This document shows positions 11,455-23,150 of a DNA stretch of 64,000 nucleotides, piece after piece. The DNA is from Hyaloscypha bicolor E. Taxonomy: Eukaryota > Ascomycota > Leotiomycetes > Helotiales > Hyaloscyphaceae. The notes beneath the pieces were generated by a model, which saw only the letters and a program-made list of their open reading frames with translations, made no database searches and was not told the origin of the DNA. The number at the start of each line of letters is the position of its first letter. Positions within the stretch are counted from its first letter, which is position 1. Location of the stretch: positions 1,972,664 to 2,036,663 of the forward strand of contig NW_020194517.1 of the NCBI RefSeq assembly GCF_002865645.1. Direction: 5' to 3'. The translations under genes were made by a program, and so were the position numbers.

Positions 11455-13439
11455 TAGTAGTGAGGTAGGCATGGGGGATTCTAAGAGGGTGATTTTTGCA
11501 GGAGTTTTAAACTCTGGTTGGACACCTCATGTCTTGGGGAGAACCTCTGAAAGTATGGAGATCGCGGCATAAAGTATCGGGAATAGAGGACTTTTGACCC
11601 TTGGCGCTCTACAAGGTACGAATTTAGGGTAAGAGTTCGCTATAAGCCGCTATAACACCAGGCAGTGCTCCCTAAATCGATATAAAGAGGCGCTGTAAGA
11701 TATTCGCAGGGGATAAGTAAATCTTCTAGGGTTATAGCGCTATTAGTAGAAGAACTATAGCGCTTGGACTTTACGAGTTAAAAGAGCTACTATTATAGGC
11801 CTTCTTAGCGACAACTCCCTTGTAAGCACAGAGGAGAAGACCTAAAAAGGGATGATAGCCTTGTCGAAGGCGCATAGGCTACTTTGGAGTATAGGAGAGC
11901 CGAGATTGACTCAGTTCGAGTTGGAGACGTGGTATTGGGTGCGTTCCCGGCCAAGTCTATATATAGACGTAAAGGCGGGTTAGACAACGACGACGATATA
12001 ATAGACGAAACAGAGGTCCTTTCGACTCGAATCAAGGACTGAACCCTTTCGCATAAAGCAAAGGCCATCCTATATATGCATGGACCAAAGGACGGCGGTT
12101 TGGATCCCCCCTGGGAAGGACGCAAATTTTGCTCACTTCCCCACCTATATCTACCCATTTCAGGTTTTCAAGCTTCCGCGGGCAGCTCGTAGACTCTGGG
12201 CACCTCGTACGAGCCTTGGGACTACTAAAAAACGACGTGAACGAACTTCGTGGAAGGGGAAACAGGGCCGTGGGGTAGGAGTCATCTATAAGACTTGGAA
12301 GGAGGGAACTCAGACGGAAGCAGGAGAGGAATATATGAGGGAATCAGAGGTTTGAGGGTTGTCTGAAATAGGGGGAATCAGGAGGAACGTTTTGATTATG
12401 TCTCTTTTTGGGACTCGATCCCCAATATCTCCTGGCATATATTGGCTATACACGGACCAATAACTGATTGTATTCTTAGCTAGTCTTAGGATACTGTCCT
12501 ACTATAGACTTCAACCTGCACAGGACGTTAAAAGAAAAAATAACGACCATAATAAAAATAACAGTTGCTTGGCCATTGTCGAAAAGTTCAATCTTCCTGC
12601 TCCTCGCGTGTCACAAAACCGCTTCTAGACGCAATCAGACCTGCAAGGGCTCGCATGCTCGACAGTTCCATCATGTCGAACACGGCCACGTCCGCATCGA
12701 GCTGTTTCAGTATCCACGTTCTCAGCTCGATCGCAATAAGCGAGTCGACGCCAAGCGAATGGATCGGCTTTGTAAGATCAATGTCACCTGGCGAGATGTT
12801 GAGTGCCTTGGTTAGTTTCTCCACCAGCGCATGGTAGACTATATTCGTCGCCACTTCGAAACTCTCCGCCGCGGCCAGGAGTGGCCCGTAGTTGACCTTT
12901 TTGTCGTCCGAGTCCGGAGCCCCTTCGAGCGTTCGGATACGGTGCAGGTGCTGGAAGAGCGGATCACGAAACCAACCGGGCTCCTCGGCGCCGGTGGATA
13001 TGCGAGTCTCGGGCATTTGTAAACCCAGCGTGATTTGCGCCTTGATGAATGGCTGCAGGGGCAGGGAAGGGTTGCACAGCTCGTCCAGGATGGCGTGGAA
13101 TTCTTCCTCCCGGATAGGCTCTGCGCCAAGGTCGCGCAGGTGATTTACCAGGTCAGAGTCTGTCTCGGCGACGTACCCCACTGACAAGATCATGGCGAGA
13201 TCGAGGGCAATTGCCTTTAGGCCGTTGAGAACGCGGTATCTCGCAAGCGCGTCTTGGAACGAGTTTCCAATGTTGTAGTTTGCTTGGCCACGATTTCCGA
13301 CAACGGTGGCGAGGGATGACAGAAGGATGAAGAAATCCATGTCTTTAGGAAGGATGTTATGCAGGTTCCAGGAAGCGTGTAGCTTGGGCCTGACCGCAGT
13401 GTAGTAGTCTTCCACAGTCATATTCTCGAACAGCCCATC

Positions 13440-13495
13440 CTATTATGCAAGTTAGCCGGCATCCTTCTCGTTGTGTTGGATAATTGTTTCTTTAC
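13440..13495 (-). other. PKS intron (KR domain), 56 bp
   Basis: Minus-strand donor GTAAAG follows GSMVLK and acceptor ATAG precedes DGLFENM. Joining gives the expected KR core MVLKDGLFENM. Without splicing the frame stops shortly after, so this intron is needed. Confidence 0.85.
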
Positions 13496-16400
13496 CTTAA
13501 GCACCATAGACCCCTGGATACAGCCCTTGGCCTTCGGGAAGCCCTTCGCATAGCAGTCATCAAGGGCTTTTGTCAGTGAATTGATATCAGACACATCACA
13601 TTGCGGCGTGGCCACATTTACTCCCATCGACTCTAGATCGCTGACGAGTTCCCTTGATGAGTCCCTGGTGTTCCCTGATCTAGATAGCAAGATCAGGTAC
13701 TTGGCGCCCCTAGCTGACATCCATCTTGCCATGGATCGACCGAGACCACCAAGCCCGCCAGAGATAACAAAGGAAGCTGCCGGGTCGAAGTCGTAGGCGC
13801 TTTTTGTTGGAGGGACAACCGAAGTAACATCGTCGGCATGAGGTTCCATGATAATCTTGCCAGAGTGTGCCCCGCTTTGCATGTAACGGAAGGCTTCATT
13901 CATTTCGCCGAATCCAAATGCGCGCGTAGGATGTAACTGCCCAATGTGGCCGTCGCGGACATGGCTCATCAGGTCCTCCATGATAGCTGAGAACTCCTGG
14001 CCCTTGTTCCTTGCCAGGAAGCTGATATCCACGAACTCAAAGCGGACGTTGTTCTTGAACTTCTCCATGTTCAGCCGTGCTGAGGAGTAGATGTCGATCT
14101 TGCCGACCTCCACAAAGCGGCCAAAGGGGGCGATGCAATCCCAGGTTGCGCGCAGAGCATCGCCAGATAGCGAGTTGACAGCGACATCTACACCACGGCC
14201 CTTCGTCACTCGCTTGATGCCTTGAGCAAAGGTGAGATCCCTACTGGAGAAGATGCGGTCCTTGGAAATGCCGTACGTGTCGATGAGAAGGTCCCGCTTC
14301 TCGGTAGAACCGACCGTGGCATAGATTTCTGCGCCGCGTACCTTGGCAAGTTGGATACAAGCCTGGCCAACCCCGCCGGCGGCTGCATGGATCAGAACGG
14401 ATTCGCCGCGCTGGATGTCTGCGATGCTGTATAGAGCGCAGTAGGCCGTAACAAACACCACGGACAAGCCCGCGGCAACTCTGAAGGACAGATTCTCCGG
14501 CATGGCGGTGATGGATGTCTCAAGAGTTCGAGCATAGGTGCTGAATGTGCCAGGAGCAATACCGCAGACCTTGTCACCAATCTTGAATTTCGAGTTAGGG
14601 CCAGTTCGAGTGACAACGCCTGCACCCTCCACCCCGAGGTCATTCCCGGTGACTTGGCCAAGGGCAATCATAATGTCGAGGAAGTTAAGACCGGCAGCTT
14701 CGACCTTGAACTCGACATGGCCCTCGGCCATGGGCTGCTCATACACAGCGTCATCGACGAATTGAAGAGTGTCTAGCAGACCAGGTGAGCCGACGACGAG
14801 TTTCAGAGTACGCTCAGGGTCGCTGCCGAACTGTTGCTTCTGGGCGGCAGGCTGTGTGGTCTTCCGGATGATCGCATCGTTCATGTAGCTCGCTTCCACG
14901 AGGCGGCTAATGTGAATTACGCCCTCGGATTCGTAAAAGGCGTTATCGCTGGCGTCTCTGGCATCCCTTGCCCTCTTTACTAACGTCGAATTGATGATGC
15001 TCGTAGTCGTCTCTGCGACCACAGCAGCGCCGCGGAGTCGGGCGATTGCAATGGTGATGAAGCTCAAGGTTGGGTTCTCCTGTCGCATAACTCTGGCAAG
15101 ACCAGTCACCATTTCGCCGTTGGGATTCTGCGACGCCGGACCACCGCCCAGGGTCAGCCATACCAGTGATGCCAGCTTTGTGGTCATCTTCTGCAGGATC
15201 TTGAGCTTGGCTTCATCGACGTGTTCGAGAAGGCTGCCACCCTCGACGTCCGCAAGAACGACGCACAGCTTTCCGGCAAAGTCGGTCCCATCGAGTTGAT
15301 GGATGGCAGCAACCTCACATCGCGGAGCTCCCAGGGAAGAGATGCCACGCTGGATCTCCTTTGCCACCGAGTTTTGGAAGTCTGAGTTCCCATCTATAAC
15401 AATAATGACCGGAGGCAGCGCCCGGGGCTGGGGTACAGAAGCTTCGCCCTTGGCGATGAGTATGCTGTTGATCCTGTTAGGCTCATAGGGATAATCTTCG
15501 AAGCAAAGATCAACACCAGTGTAGCCACTGCGCTTCAAATGGACCTCCCAGTCGGATGCCGACATCAATGGGCCCCAGACTCGGTGGGGTTCTTCTGAGA
15601 GCCACCATCCAGGCACCAAACCAATGGCGAAGCCGGTCCGAACCAATGCGGTGTTGGTTAGCTCGTGAAGGATGAGTGTGCCCCCCGGCTTCAGCAATTT
15701 GCGAAGGTTCTTCAGAGTGTGGTCAATATTCTTCGTGGCGTGGACGACGTTGCCGGCGATGATGAGGTCGTACTGGTCGGCTTGGAAGCCTTGCTCGAGG
15801 GGGTCTTTCTCAATGTTGAAAGTCTGGAATCTCATGCGGTCGACAGTGCTCTTGAAAGTCACCTTAGCGTTCTCGAAGAATGAGGACGAGATGTCAGTAA
15901 AATCATATCTTTCGAAACGGCCCGCCCCGACTTCAGACTCCCCATGACGAGTGAGGGTGTTGAGAACGGAAAGAGTGGCACCTCCCGTTCCAGCTCCTAC
16001 TTCGAGAATGACCAGATCACTGTGCTTATGAGCAAGTGCATCAAGATAATTGGTCAGAGACGAGTAGCAGAGCTCGCCCCCTGTTCCATGTCTGTACACA
16101 TCCTCCGCGAGGGAGCCGCTGAATAACAGCTCGAGAGGGTCAACCTTGCCGCTCAGGATGTCGGGCAGCGCTCTTCCAACAATAACGCTTATTTTAGCTT
16201 CTGGGCTGCTATTCTCGAGTTTGGCCTCAAGCTTAGCAAAGGCAACGTCGTCATCAGCAATTTGGTCCCAGTTTCCGTTGCCGTCGTGGATTAGCTCCCC
16301 ACGCGCATGGCGGGACAGTTGATGTCGCGCCCATGATATGTATTTACGATACCATGGCTTTGCGTCTGTAATCTGATCCTCAACGTGGATCTTCATGTAA

Positions 16401-19400
16401 CGGCGCAGGTACATGTAGCAGATGCCCTCGACGTCGGCGATGAGCTCCGTCGGGTCAACTCTAGCGAGTTCCTCGGACGGCGGGAAGAGCTTCATCAACG
16501 AGCCCTGATTGCAGAAGGTGACGTCTGGCTTCCAGTCGAGGTTGAAGCACAAGTGACGATGTGCACTGCGGTTGCCTTGCTGGTCTGACAGACCGCTTGA
16601 AATGGCCGTTGATACGAACCCATCGATAGTGATGAGTGGCTTCCCTGAAACTATATTCCAGGCGATCACGGACGCAGTCGCTTGGCGGAGACCCAGGTGT
16701 TCTGCCTTGGCACTTACCCTGAGAGCTTCATAGGTGGCATCGGCCTCTGCAGAGATCCAAAGCTGGCCGATTGCATTCGGGACCATAGCATCGCGAACTT
16801 CACGGCCACCTCGAGTCAAGGCAACGATCACCGACTGCATAACGCCGTCAAGTGTTGTAGGATGGATCAAGTGGGGCTGCACATAGCCGTGTGCCATCTT
16901 GCTCTTGATGTTGGGAGCCTTGACAGTTGCGATTGCCCCCTGATTTTTGTCGATAGAGATATTAGAGAGAGTTTGGAAAGTTTCACCAAAGTCGAATCCG
17001 GAGGTACGAAGGAGCTCGTAGAGTTGCTTCGACGAGACCGACTTCGTGCAAGCAGTCTCGGCATTTTTGCTGGACTCTGCACGCTGCTGTAAAAATATTT
17101 CTTCTTCGATGCCGTTGTCAACCGGGTTAACTGGAGTCTCGTACTCAGGCTGGATAAGTCCGCGGCAGTGATCGCGCCACCCTTCGCCGTCGTAACTGCA
17201 GAGTTGAAATTCATTCCAATTGGATGATGTGCTTGATGTACTATCAAAGTATGGTCGAACATGGAAGTGCATCTCGATCCCCTCAGCAGCTGTTGGGATT
17301 CGTAGTGCAAGCTTGAACACAACCTCCTTCATTCGAAAGCCCTTGAGAGACTTCTGAGGATTGAGGAGCTGTTTGCTCGCTTCGATGGCCATGACCAGCA
17401 TACCAGCCCCGGGGTAGAGAAGGCTCCCAGTAACCCTGTGGTCTCTAACCCAAGGGTTCTCGCTGAGCCGTATCCAGTTCCTCCAGGTTGCATTGTTCTT
17501 GTTCCAATCTGGCACTGGCGCACCGAGTAGTTCGAGGCGAGGGTGTTGTCGGAACCGGTAGCCCTTGCTCAGTCGACTTTCTTTCCAGTACGACTTGGAG
17601 TGATTGAAGGGATAGGGCGGGAGGTCAACTAACATCTTGGCTGTGGAAGCTCCGGCGTTTGTACCGTTGATAGCCTCGATGTCAATCGCCTGTCCCCTGC
17701 ACCAGAGCCAACAAGCGGCCTCCAAAGCAGTGTCCTCGGCATCCGAGTTCCGCTTTAGAATGGATCTATAAGCGACGTCTTTCATACCGGGGATCTTTTC
17801 CATTATCTCGCGGAGAGGTCCTTGTATTGCAGCATGCGGTCCGACCTCAAGAAGTTCTGTGACTGGGTAGAAGACCGATGCAGCAGACTTGGACCCCTTG
17901 GTTTGGGTAGGCTTGTCCGTCAACATCTTCGAGACGGCATCTGAGAACCTGACTGGAGAGATCAGGTTGTCAACCCAGTAGTCTGGCGTCTGGAGCATGT
18001 GCAACTGGAGGAGGTCGCCAGTCAAGGACGAGTAGAATGTTGGCGCTGACAGGTTCTCCTCGTCGCCGTATCCGATTGGCGACTTCAGGTCGCTGATGAG
18101 CTTGCGATACTCATCTGCAATGCTTTGCATGAAAACCGAATGGTAAGCATTGGTGACCTTAAGTCTCCGATTGATGACGGAATCTTGGTCTAATCGGCCT
18201 TGCAATGCTTGAATGTTGGCCGAGGCCCCGCTGACGGTCACGCTCTTTGGACTGTTGTAGCAGGCAATCGACAAGACTCCCTTTTCTGGGGAAGATATCT
18301 CGTTCATATACTCGGATACCTTTTGTGGAGGCAAACCAACAGCCAACATGGCACCGTTTCCCCCAATCTGCGAGGTGAGCTTTCCACGATAGTAGGCAAT
18401 CCTCCAAGCATTTTCACGCGAGATTGCTCCAGCAGCAAAAGCCGCCGCAATTTCGCCTGAGGAGTGTCCAACAACTGCATGGATGACGACCGACCAACTG
18501 TGCAATAGCTCCACTAGAGTGACCTGCAAGATGGTGCAAATCGGCTGGCTATATGCCGCCTCGTTGATCATGGTCTCACCATCATCCCGCATGTGCTCCA
18601 ACATCGAGGACCATGGGCAGCCAAGCTTCGTCAGGTATTTGTCAGCATCCGTCAAACTGGCTTCAAAAACGGGGAACCTGAGGAGCTCGCGGCCCATCGC
18701 TGCCCACTGGGCTCCCTGACCGGTGAAGACGAGGGCGAGTTTACCGTTGGCCCCCGAACGTACTGACGCTGGAGTCTCGGCCAATGCAGCCCTGAGGGAC
18801 TCGATATCACTGGCCACGGCGCCTGTTCGCCAGAGAAACTGACTTCTCTTGGACAGGAGAGTGTAGCTCAGGTCGTCGAGGTATGACTGCTCATCGCGGA
18901 TGGCTGATGACTGCCTTTCTAAATAGCCGTGGTAGGATTCGGCCAGGCGCCGCGTACCATCTCCGTCATTTGTAGAGAACAAGAAGATCCTCTTTCGCAT
19001 GTGGTCTCCGGATGCATCGCCGTACGTGCTGTTGTGGCCGTTCGTTCCATTGACTTGTGTTGGCAACGTGCGATCGCTGTTGACAACTCCGTCATGGCTC
19101 CCACTGTGAACCTCGTTTGGACGAAGGTCCTGGTGGTCTGGCAGGGATCCATCCGCAACGGTAATTGTCTCGGTGAAACCCAAGCTGGGTAGTTTGGGGC
19201 TGGTGGTTGTCCTGTGCTCTCCGTCGATGTGGCGATCGAGCATGTAATGATGTGCATCATCAAGAACGACATGCGCATTACTCCCACCATAACCAAAGGA
19301 GTTGACCGAAGCCCTACGCAGCCCATGTTGAGGCCATAATGTTGGCCGTACCGGGAACTTGAGGTGCCACTTATCGGCCGGTATCCTTGGATTCACCTGT

Positions 19401-19948
19401 TCAAACCAGATATTTGGAGGGATGACACCACTCTCCAGCGCAGCGACAGCTTTGATGAGTCCGGCAATACCAGCAGCGCCCTCCAGATGGCCAATGTTGC
19501 TCTTCAGGGCGCCGACGAACATGGGCTCTTCGGCAGACCGATACGGCGTGAACACCTCGCTGATGGCACTGGCCTCGATCGGATCACCCATCGGTGTACC
19601 AGTTCCATGCGCCTCGAAGAACCGCGTGACGCTGAGGTCGAGATTCGCCTTCTCGTATGCCTCGCGGATCAAGACAGCCTGACCCTGGCGTGTAGGCTGC
19701 GTTATGCCTGGAGACTTTCCGTCCTGGTTGGAGGACGTGGCACGGATCACTGCACGAACAACATTACCGTCACGAACAGCATCTGACATGCGCTTCAGAA
19801 CAACCATGCCAAAGCCCTCGCCGCGAGAGTAGCCATTTGCTCGACTGTCAAATGTGTAACACTTGCCGTCTGCCGAGAGAAATCCAAGACCCGTAAGGGG
19901 TACCATGGTGTCGGGATTGTAGAAGAGATTACACCCCCCAACGATAGC

Positions 19949-20018
19949 CTATGTATAACCCTGTCAGCGTCGAAATACCCCTGGCAAGTCCACAAAGCTT
20001 GAAAACGGAAGAACCTAC
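19949..20018 (-). other. PKS intron (KS domain), 70 bp
   Basis: Minus-strand donor GTAGGT follows RMGEVSM and acceptor CATAG precedes AIVGGCNLFYNP. The phase is 0. It restores the KS segment following the active-site cysteine. Confidence 0.85.
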
Positions 20019-20287
20019 CATAGAGACCTCGCCCATCCTGAGTCCCTGGCAACCGAGATGTACAGCATTCAGACTACTTGAACACGCAGAATCGAGCGTT
20101 AAACTGGGTCCGCGGAAGTCGTAGAACCAGCTTAATCGGTTCGAGAGCAGCGCCGATCCCGTTCCAGTGGCGATATATCTAAGGTCGATCTCTGGATCTC
20201 GACCCGCGACGACATCATACTCACGGGTGAAGCATCCGATGTAGACCGAGGTTTTCGAACCCACAGCCTGGTCAAGGGGTATGCCAG

Positions 20288-20350
20288 CTAGGGATACTGG
20301 TTAGAGAAGATTTTTATTCACCATCACGGAGACTGAGAGATGGTTCTTAC
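20288..20350 (-). other. PKS intron (KS domain), 63 bp
   Basis: Minus-strand donor GTAAGA follows TTYHALEN and acceptor CCTAG precedes GIPLDQAVGSKTSVY. It makes a serine codon across the junction, giving the usual ALENSGIPL KS motif. Confidence 0.85.
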
Positions 20351-21019
20351 AATTTTCGAGAGCGTGATAAGTAGTTTCCAGTAGCCCTCGCTGCTGAGGA
20401 TCCATGAACGTAGCCTCGTTGGGCGTGATGGAGAAAAAAGGGGCATCAAACGTAGCAATGTCCCCTTTGAGGTAATGTGCGCGTCGTACCTTGACCTGAC
20501 TATTTTCAGTCTCGAGTTCTGCATGGCTTCATAGCTCGGCCTATTTTAGAGCTTCTATAATAAGAACCCCGAATAGCTAGAACTGCCCCAGAACCTCTTC
20601 TATTAGTTAGACTATACTAAGAATAATATATTACTAGAATTATATAATACGAATAGAAATTCTTTAAAGTTATATATAAAAGACCTTGGCCTTTAATATA
20701 TAACCTGTAATTTGGAAATTTAATAGGGACTTTTAAAGCTCGGGAATAAGCTTATTTTAAGGAAAGAAGTAATATTATAGTTATTATAATATATAATACT
20801 AGTAAAGATTAGACTAGAGCTAGTAAGATATCTAGTATTTAAGAGAGGCATCTAATATCTAAATAAGATATCTATAATTACCTAATTATTATATATAATC
20901 CCGAGCTTAAGCTAGTATATAGGCCTATATATAGCTTGTAATTATTTAGATCCGAGGCTTCTTTGAGATTCTTTTCTCTTTTTAGCTTTAAATTATTAAA
21001 ATAGAAATAGTCTAATTAT

Positions 21020-23150
21020 ATTTTTTAGGCTCTAGATCTTATACTTATAATATATACTAGTTTTAGAGAAATTTCTTATATAAGTTATTATAAGTTCTTT
21101 ATATTATTTTAAAGCTTATTTTAATTTAATATAATCTTTTCTATTCTAAAAAACAAAAGTAATAGTTCTTATTACTAGAAATATATTTCTAGTTATTTTT
21201 GTTTTATTATTCTAATCTCTTATATTTCTATTATATAGCTTTTTTTTAATTAAATTCTTAATTACTAAAAATATTATAAGCTTTTTTTTCTTAATTCTTT
21301 TTATAAATTCTAATTCTTTTAAAGCATTTATTTGCTTTTAAGTATTCTATTTATATTATACTTGAAATTACTAAATCTAATAAAAAGAATAATAATAAAA
21401 GCTTTTCTATTAAGGCTTTAAAAACTATTAAAAAAATAAGAAATAGTCTAATTAAATAAAGGGCCTTTTATATAAGCTTATTAATACTATAATAAAATGC
21501 CCTTAAATCTTCTATTATTAGCTTTTAAGTTCTATTATTTTAATAAATTTTATAAATGAAAAATATAAATAAAAGCTTCTTTTTATATTATTTAATTATT
21601 TTAATTTTTATTCTAATATTCTAAAGATTTAATAAAGCTCTAAAGTTCTCGAATTTAAATTAGAATAGATTTTTTATAAGTCTATTTATAGATATATTAC
21701 TTATTTAAAGATATATAACTTAAAAAACGCTTTTATTATATTTTTAATATAGCTATATATTCTAGATATTAATATAATAAAGCTTTATAATAATTCTTTT
21801 ATTTTCTTTAATAATTAGTTAAATAATTTACTTATTATTATAGAATATAATCTAGAGCTTTCTAAGATTTAAATATAAATCCCTAAATAATCTCTAAAAA
21901 GTTATAGTTTTCTTTATTATATAAATAATTTTATATATTTCTAATTTAGTTAAAGAAATAATTATAATACTTTATTAATATTACGAACCTATAAAGAGAG
22001 CTCAGGAATAAAGTACTTGCGAGAGGAATTATTTATTAAGAATTCTAAAATAAGAAAAAAAAAAGAAGTTTCTTAAGGAAAGAACCGAGCTTAAGTATAA
22101 AGTATATATATATAGCTTAGCGAGCCGTACTAGTTCTAATTAGGTACGGAATATATAATAAGAACTATTATAATTAAATAGCTTTTTATAATATTAAATC
22201 TCTAAATAAAAAAATTATATACTTATAGTTTAATTATTATATATCTAGATTATTTATATATAAAGTATTAAATATAATCTATAATTATATTTCTCTATAT
22301 TTCCTATTATATTAAATTACTAAAAACCGGGTTCTAAAAAAATATTAGAAAACCTAATTTATAACTATAAAGTATTCTAGAACAGAATTTATTAACTAAA
22401 AGAATATTAAAATAATACAAGTTATATCTAGTCTAATTATAATTATAATATAAAGTAATAATCTAATTTTCTTTTAATATATCTTAATTTAATATAAATA
22501 AGCTTAATTATTATATTTTCGAAAATTAATTCTAAATAATAAAATATTAGAATATTTTCTATTTATTATTCTAAACTTCTTAATAATCTTTTTAATATAA
22601 GTATTATAAATTAGCTAAAGTTTTTTAGCTTTCTAATTTCTAATTATATAAATCTCTAGAAACTATTCTATATCTCGTATATTATAAAGCTTATAAATCT
22701 TTTTAATTTAAGTAATAATTAATTAAATATATTTTATTATTCTTATAATAAAGTACTTAAAAGTTATTTATATAGAAAATAATAAAGACCTTATAATCTA
22801 TATTTATATAAATATAAAGCTTTTTATTAAATTCAAAAAGTCTAATTCTTTTAAGAGTATTTATTTAATATTTATATTATAAAACAGGAAAGTTTTATAA
22901 CTTATATAAAGCTTAATTTATTTCTATTATATATTCTAATATCTTGAAATCGTCTAATAGCTTATATATTATTATAGCTCTATTAGAATCTCTTTTTATA
23001 TTAATAAATATATTAATAATATTAAATTATTTTATTTCTAGATTAAAATAAGTTATAATTATATTAGTTATTAGAAAAGAATTATATATTAAATATCTAA
23101 TTTTTTTATTATATTATAATTATTAAAAAGTTTTATATAAATATTATTTC
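21020..23150 (-). mobile_element. Decayed Ty1/copia copy, left inverted arm
   Basis: Reverse complement of 25.43-27.35 kb over most of its length, with insertions (the solo LTR at 21979-22172 and about 85 bp near 22.29-22.37 kb). Read on the minus strand it encodes the same reverse-transcriptase relic as the right arm; its FYINNF motif, the mutated YVDD box, lies near 22.75-22.78 kb. Many stops derive from Gln/Trp codons. Confidence 0.7.
21979..22172. repeat. Solo LTR, family L2, with ATTAA duplication
   Basis: 194 bp starting TATTACGAACC and ending AACTATTATA (mutated TG...CA ends), flanked by ATTAA at 21974-21978 and 22173-22177. The right copia arm lacks this segment at the matching place, so it shows the empty site. 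A second copy with its own duplication lies at 35308-35502. Confidence 0.8.

Larger units (their letters stand above)
10464..12587. other. Intergenic region with small inverted-repeat elements
   Basis: 2.1 kb between the DUF3405 start and the PKS stop. It carries a loose 530-bp inverted-repeat structure and two related MITE-like elements (separate entries). A short perfect inverted repeat (ACTAAAAATCT / AGATTTTTAGT) lies at about 10943-10990. The part from about 11.57 to 12.4 kb has repeated TATAGCGCT strings at about 11733 and 11756 and no supportable gene. Confidence 0.5.
12588..20528 (-). pseudogene. Highly reducing polyketide synthase, 5'-truncated
   Basis: Iterative type I highly reducing PKS that would build a methyl-branched, reduced polyketide chain from malonyl-CoA. 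Exons (minus): 20528-20351, 20287-20019, 19948-13496, 13439-12588; about 2583 aa visible. Domains by visible residue: KS 1-360 (active Cys about 128 in DSACSSSL; His in EAHGTGT and KSNIGHLEG), AT with GHSSGE about 646, DH with His about 988 (DHRVTGSLLYPGAG) and Asp about 1181 (HPTTLD), cMT with VGAGTGGAT about 1471, ER with AAAGGVGQA about 2008, KR with GGLGGLG about 2215 and Tyr about 2355, ACP Ser about 2532 (LGVDSL). It ends ...EEQED with no thioesterase. All catalytic motifs are intact. The first 50-60 residues of KS and the start codon are missing: an in-frame stop lies at 20529-20531 and AT-rich repeat DNA begins there. It is therefore a 5'-truncated gene, unless a remote first exon exists. 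Confidence 0.9.

Noticed and set aside
11805..12158. Minus-strand 117-codon frame upstream of the PKS stop
   Set aside because: Serine/arginine-rich and unlike any family; the neighbouring frames look equally plausible.
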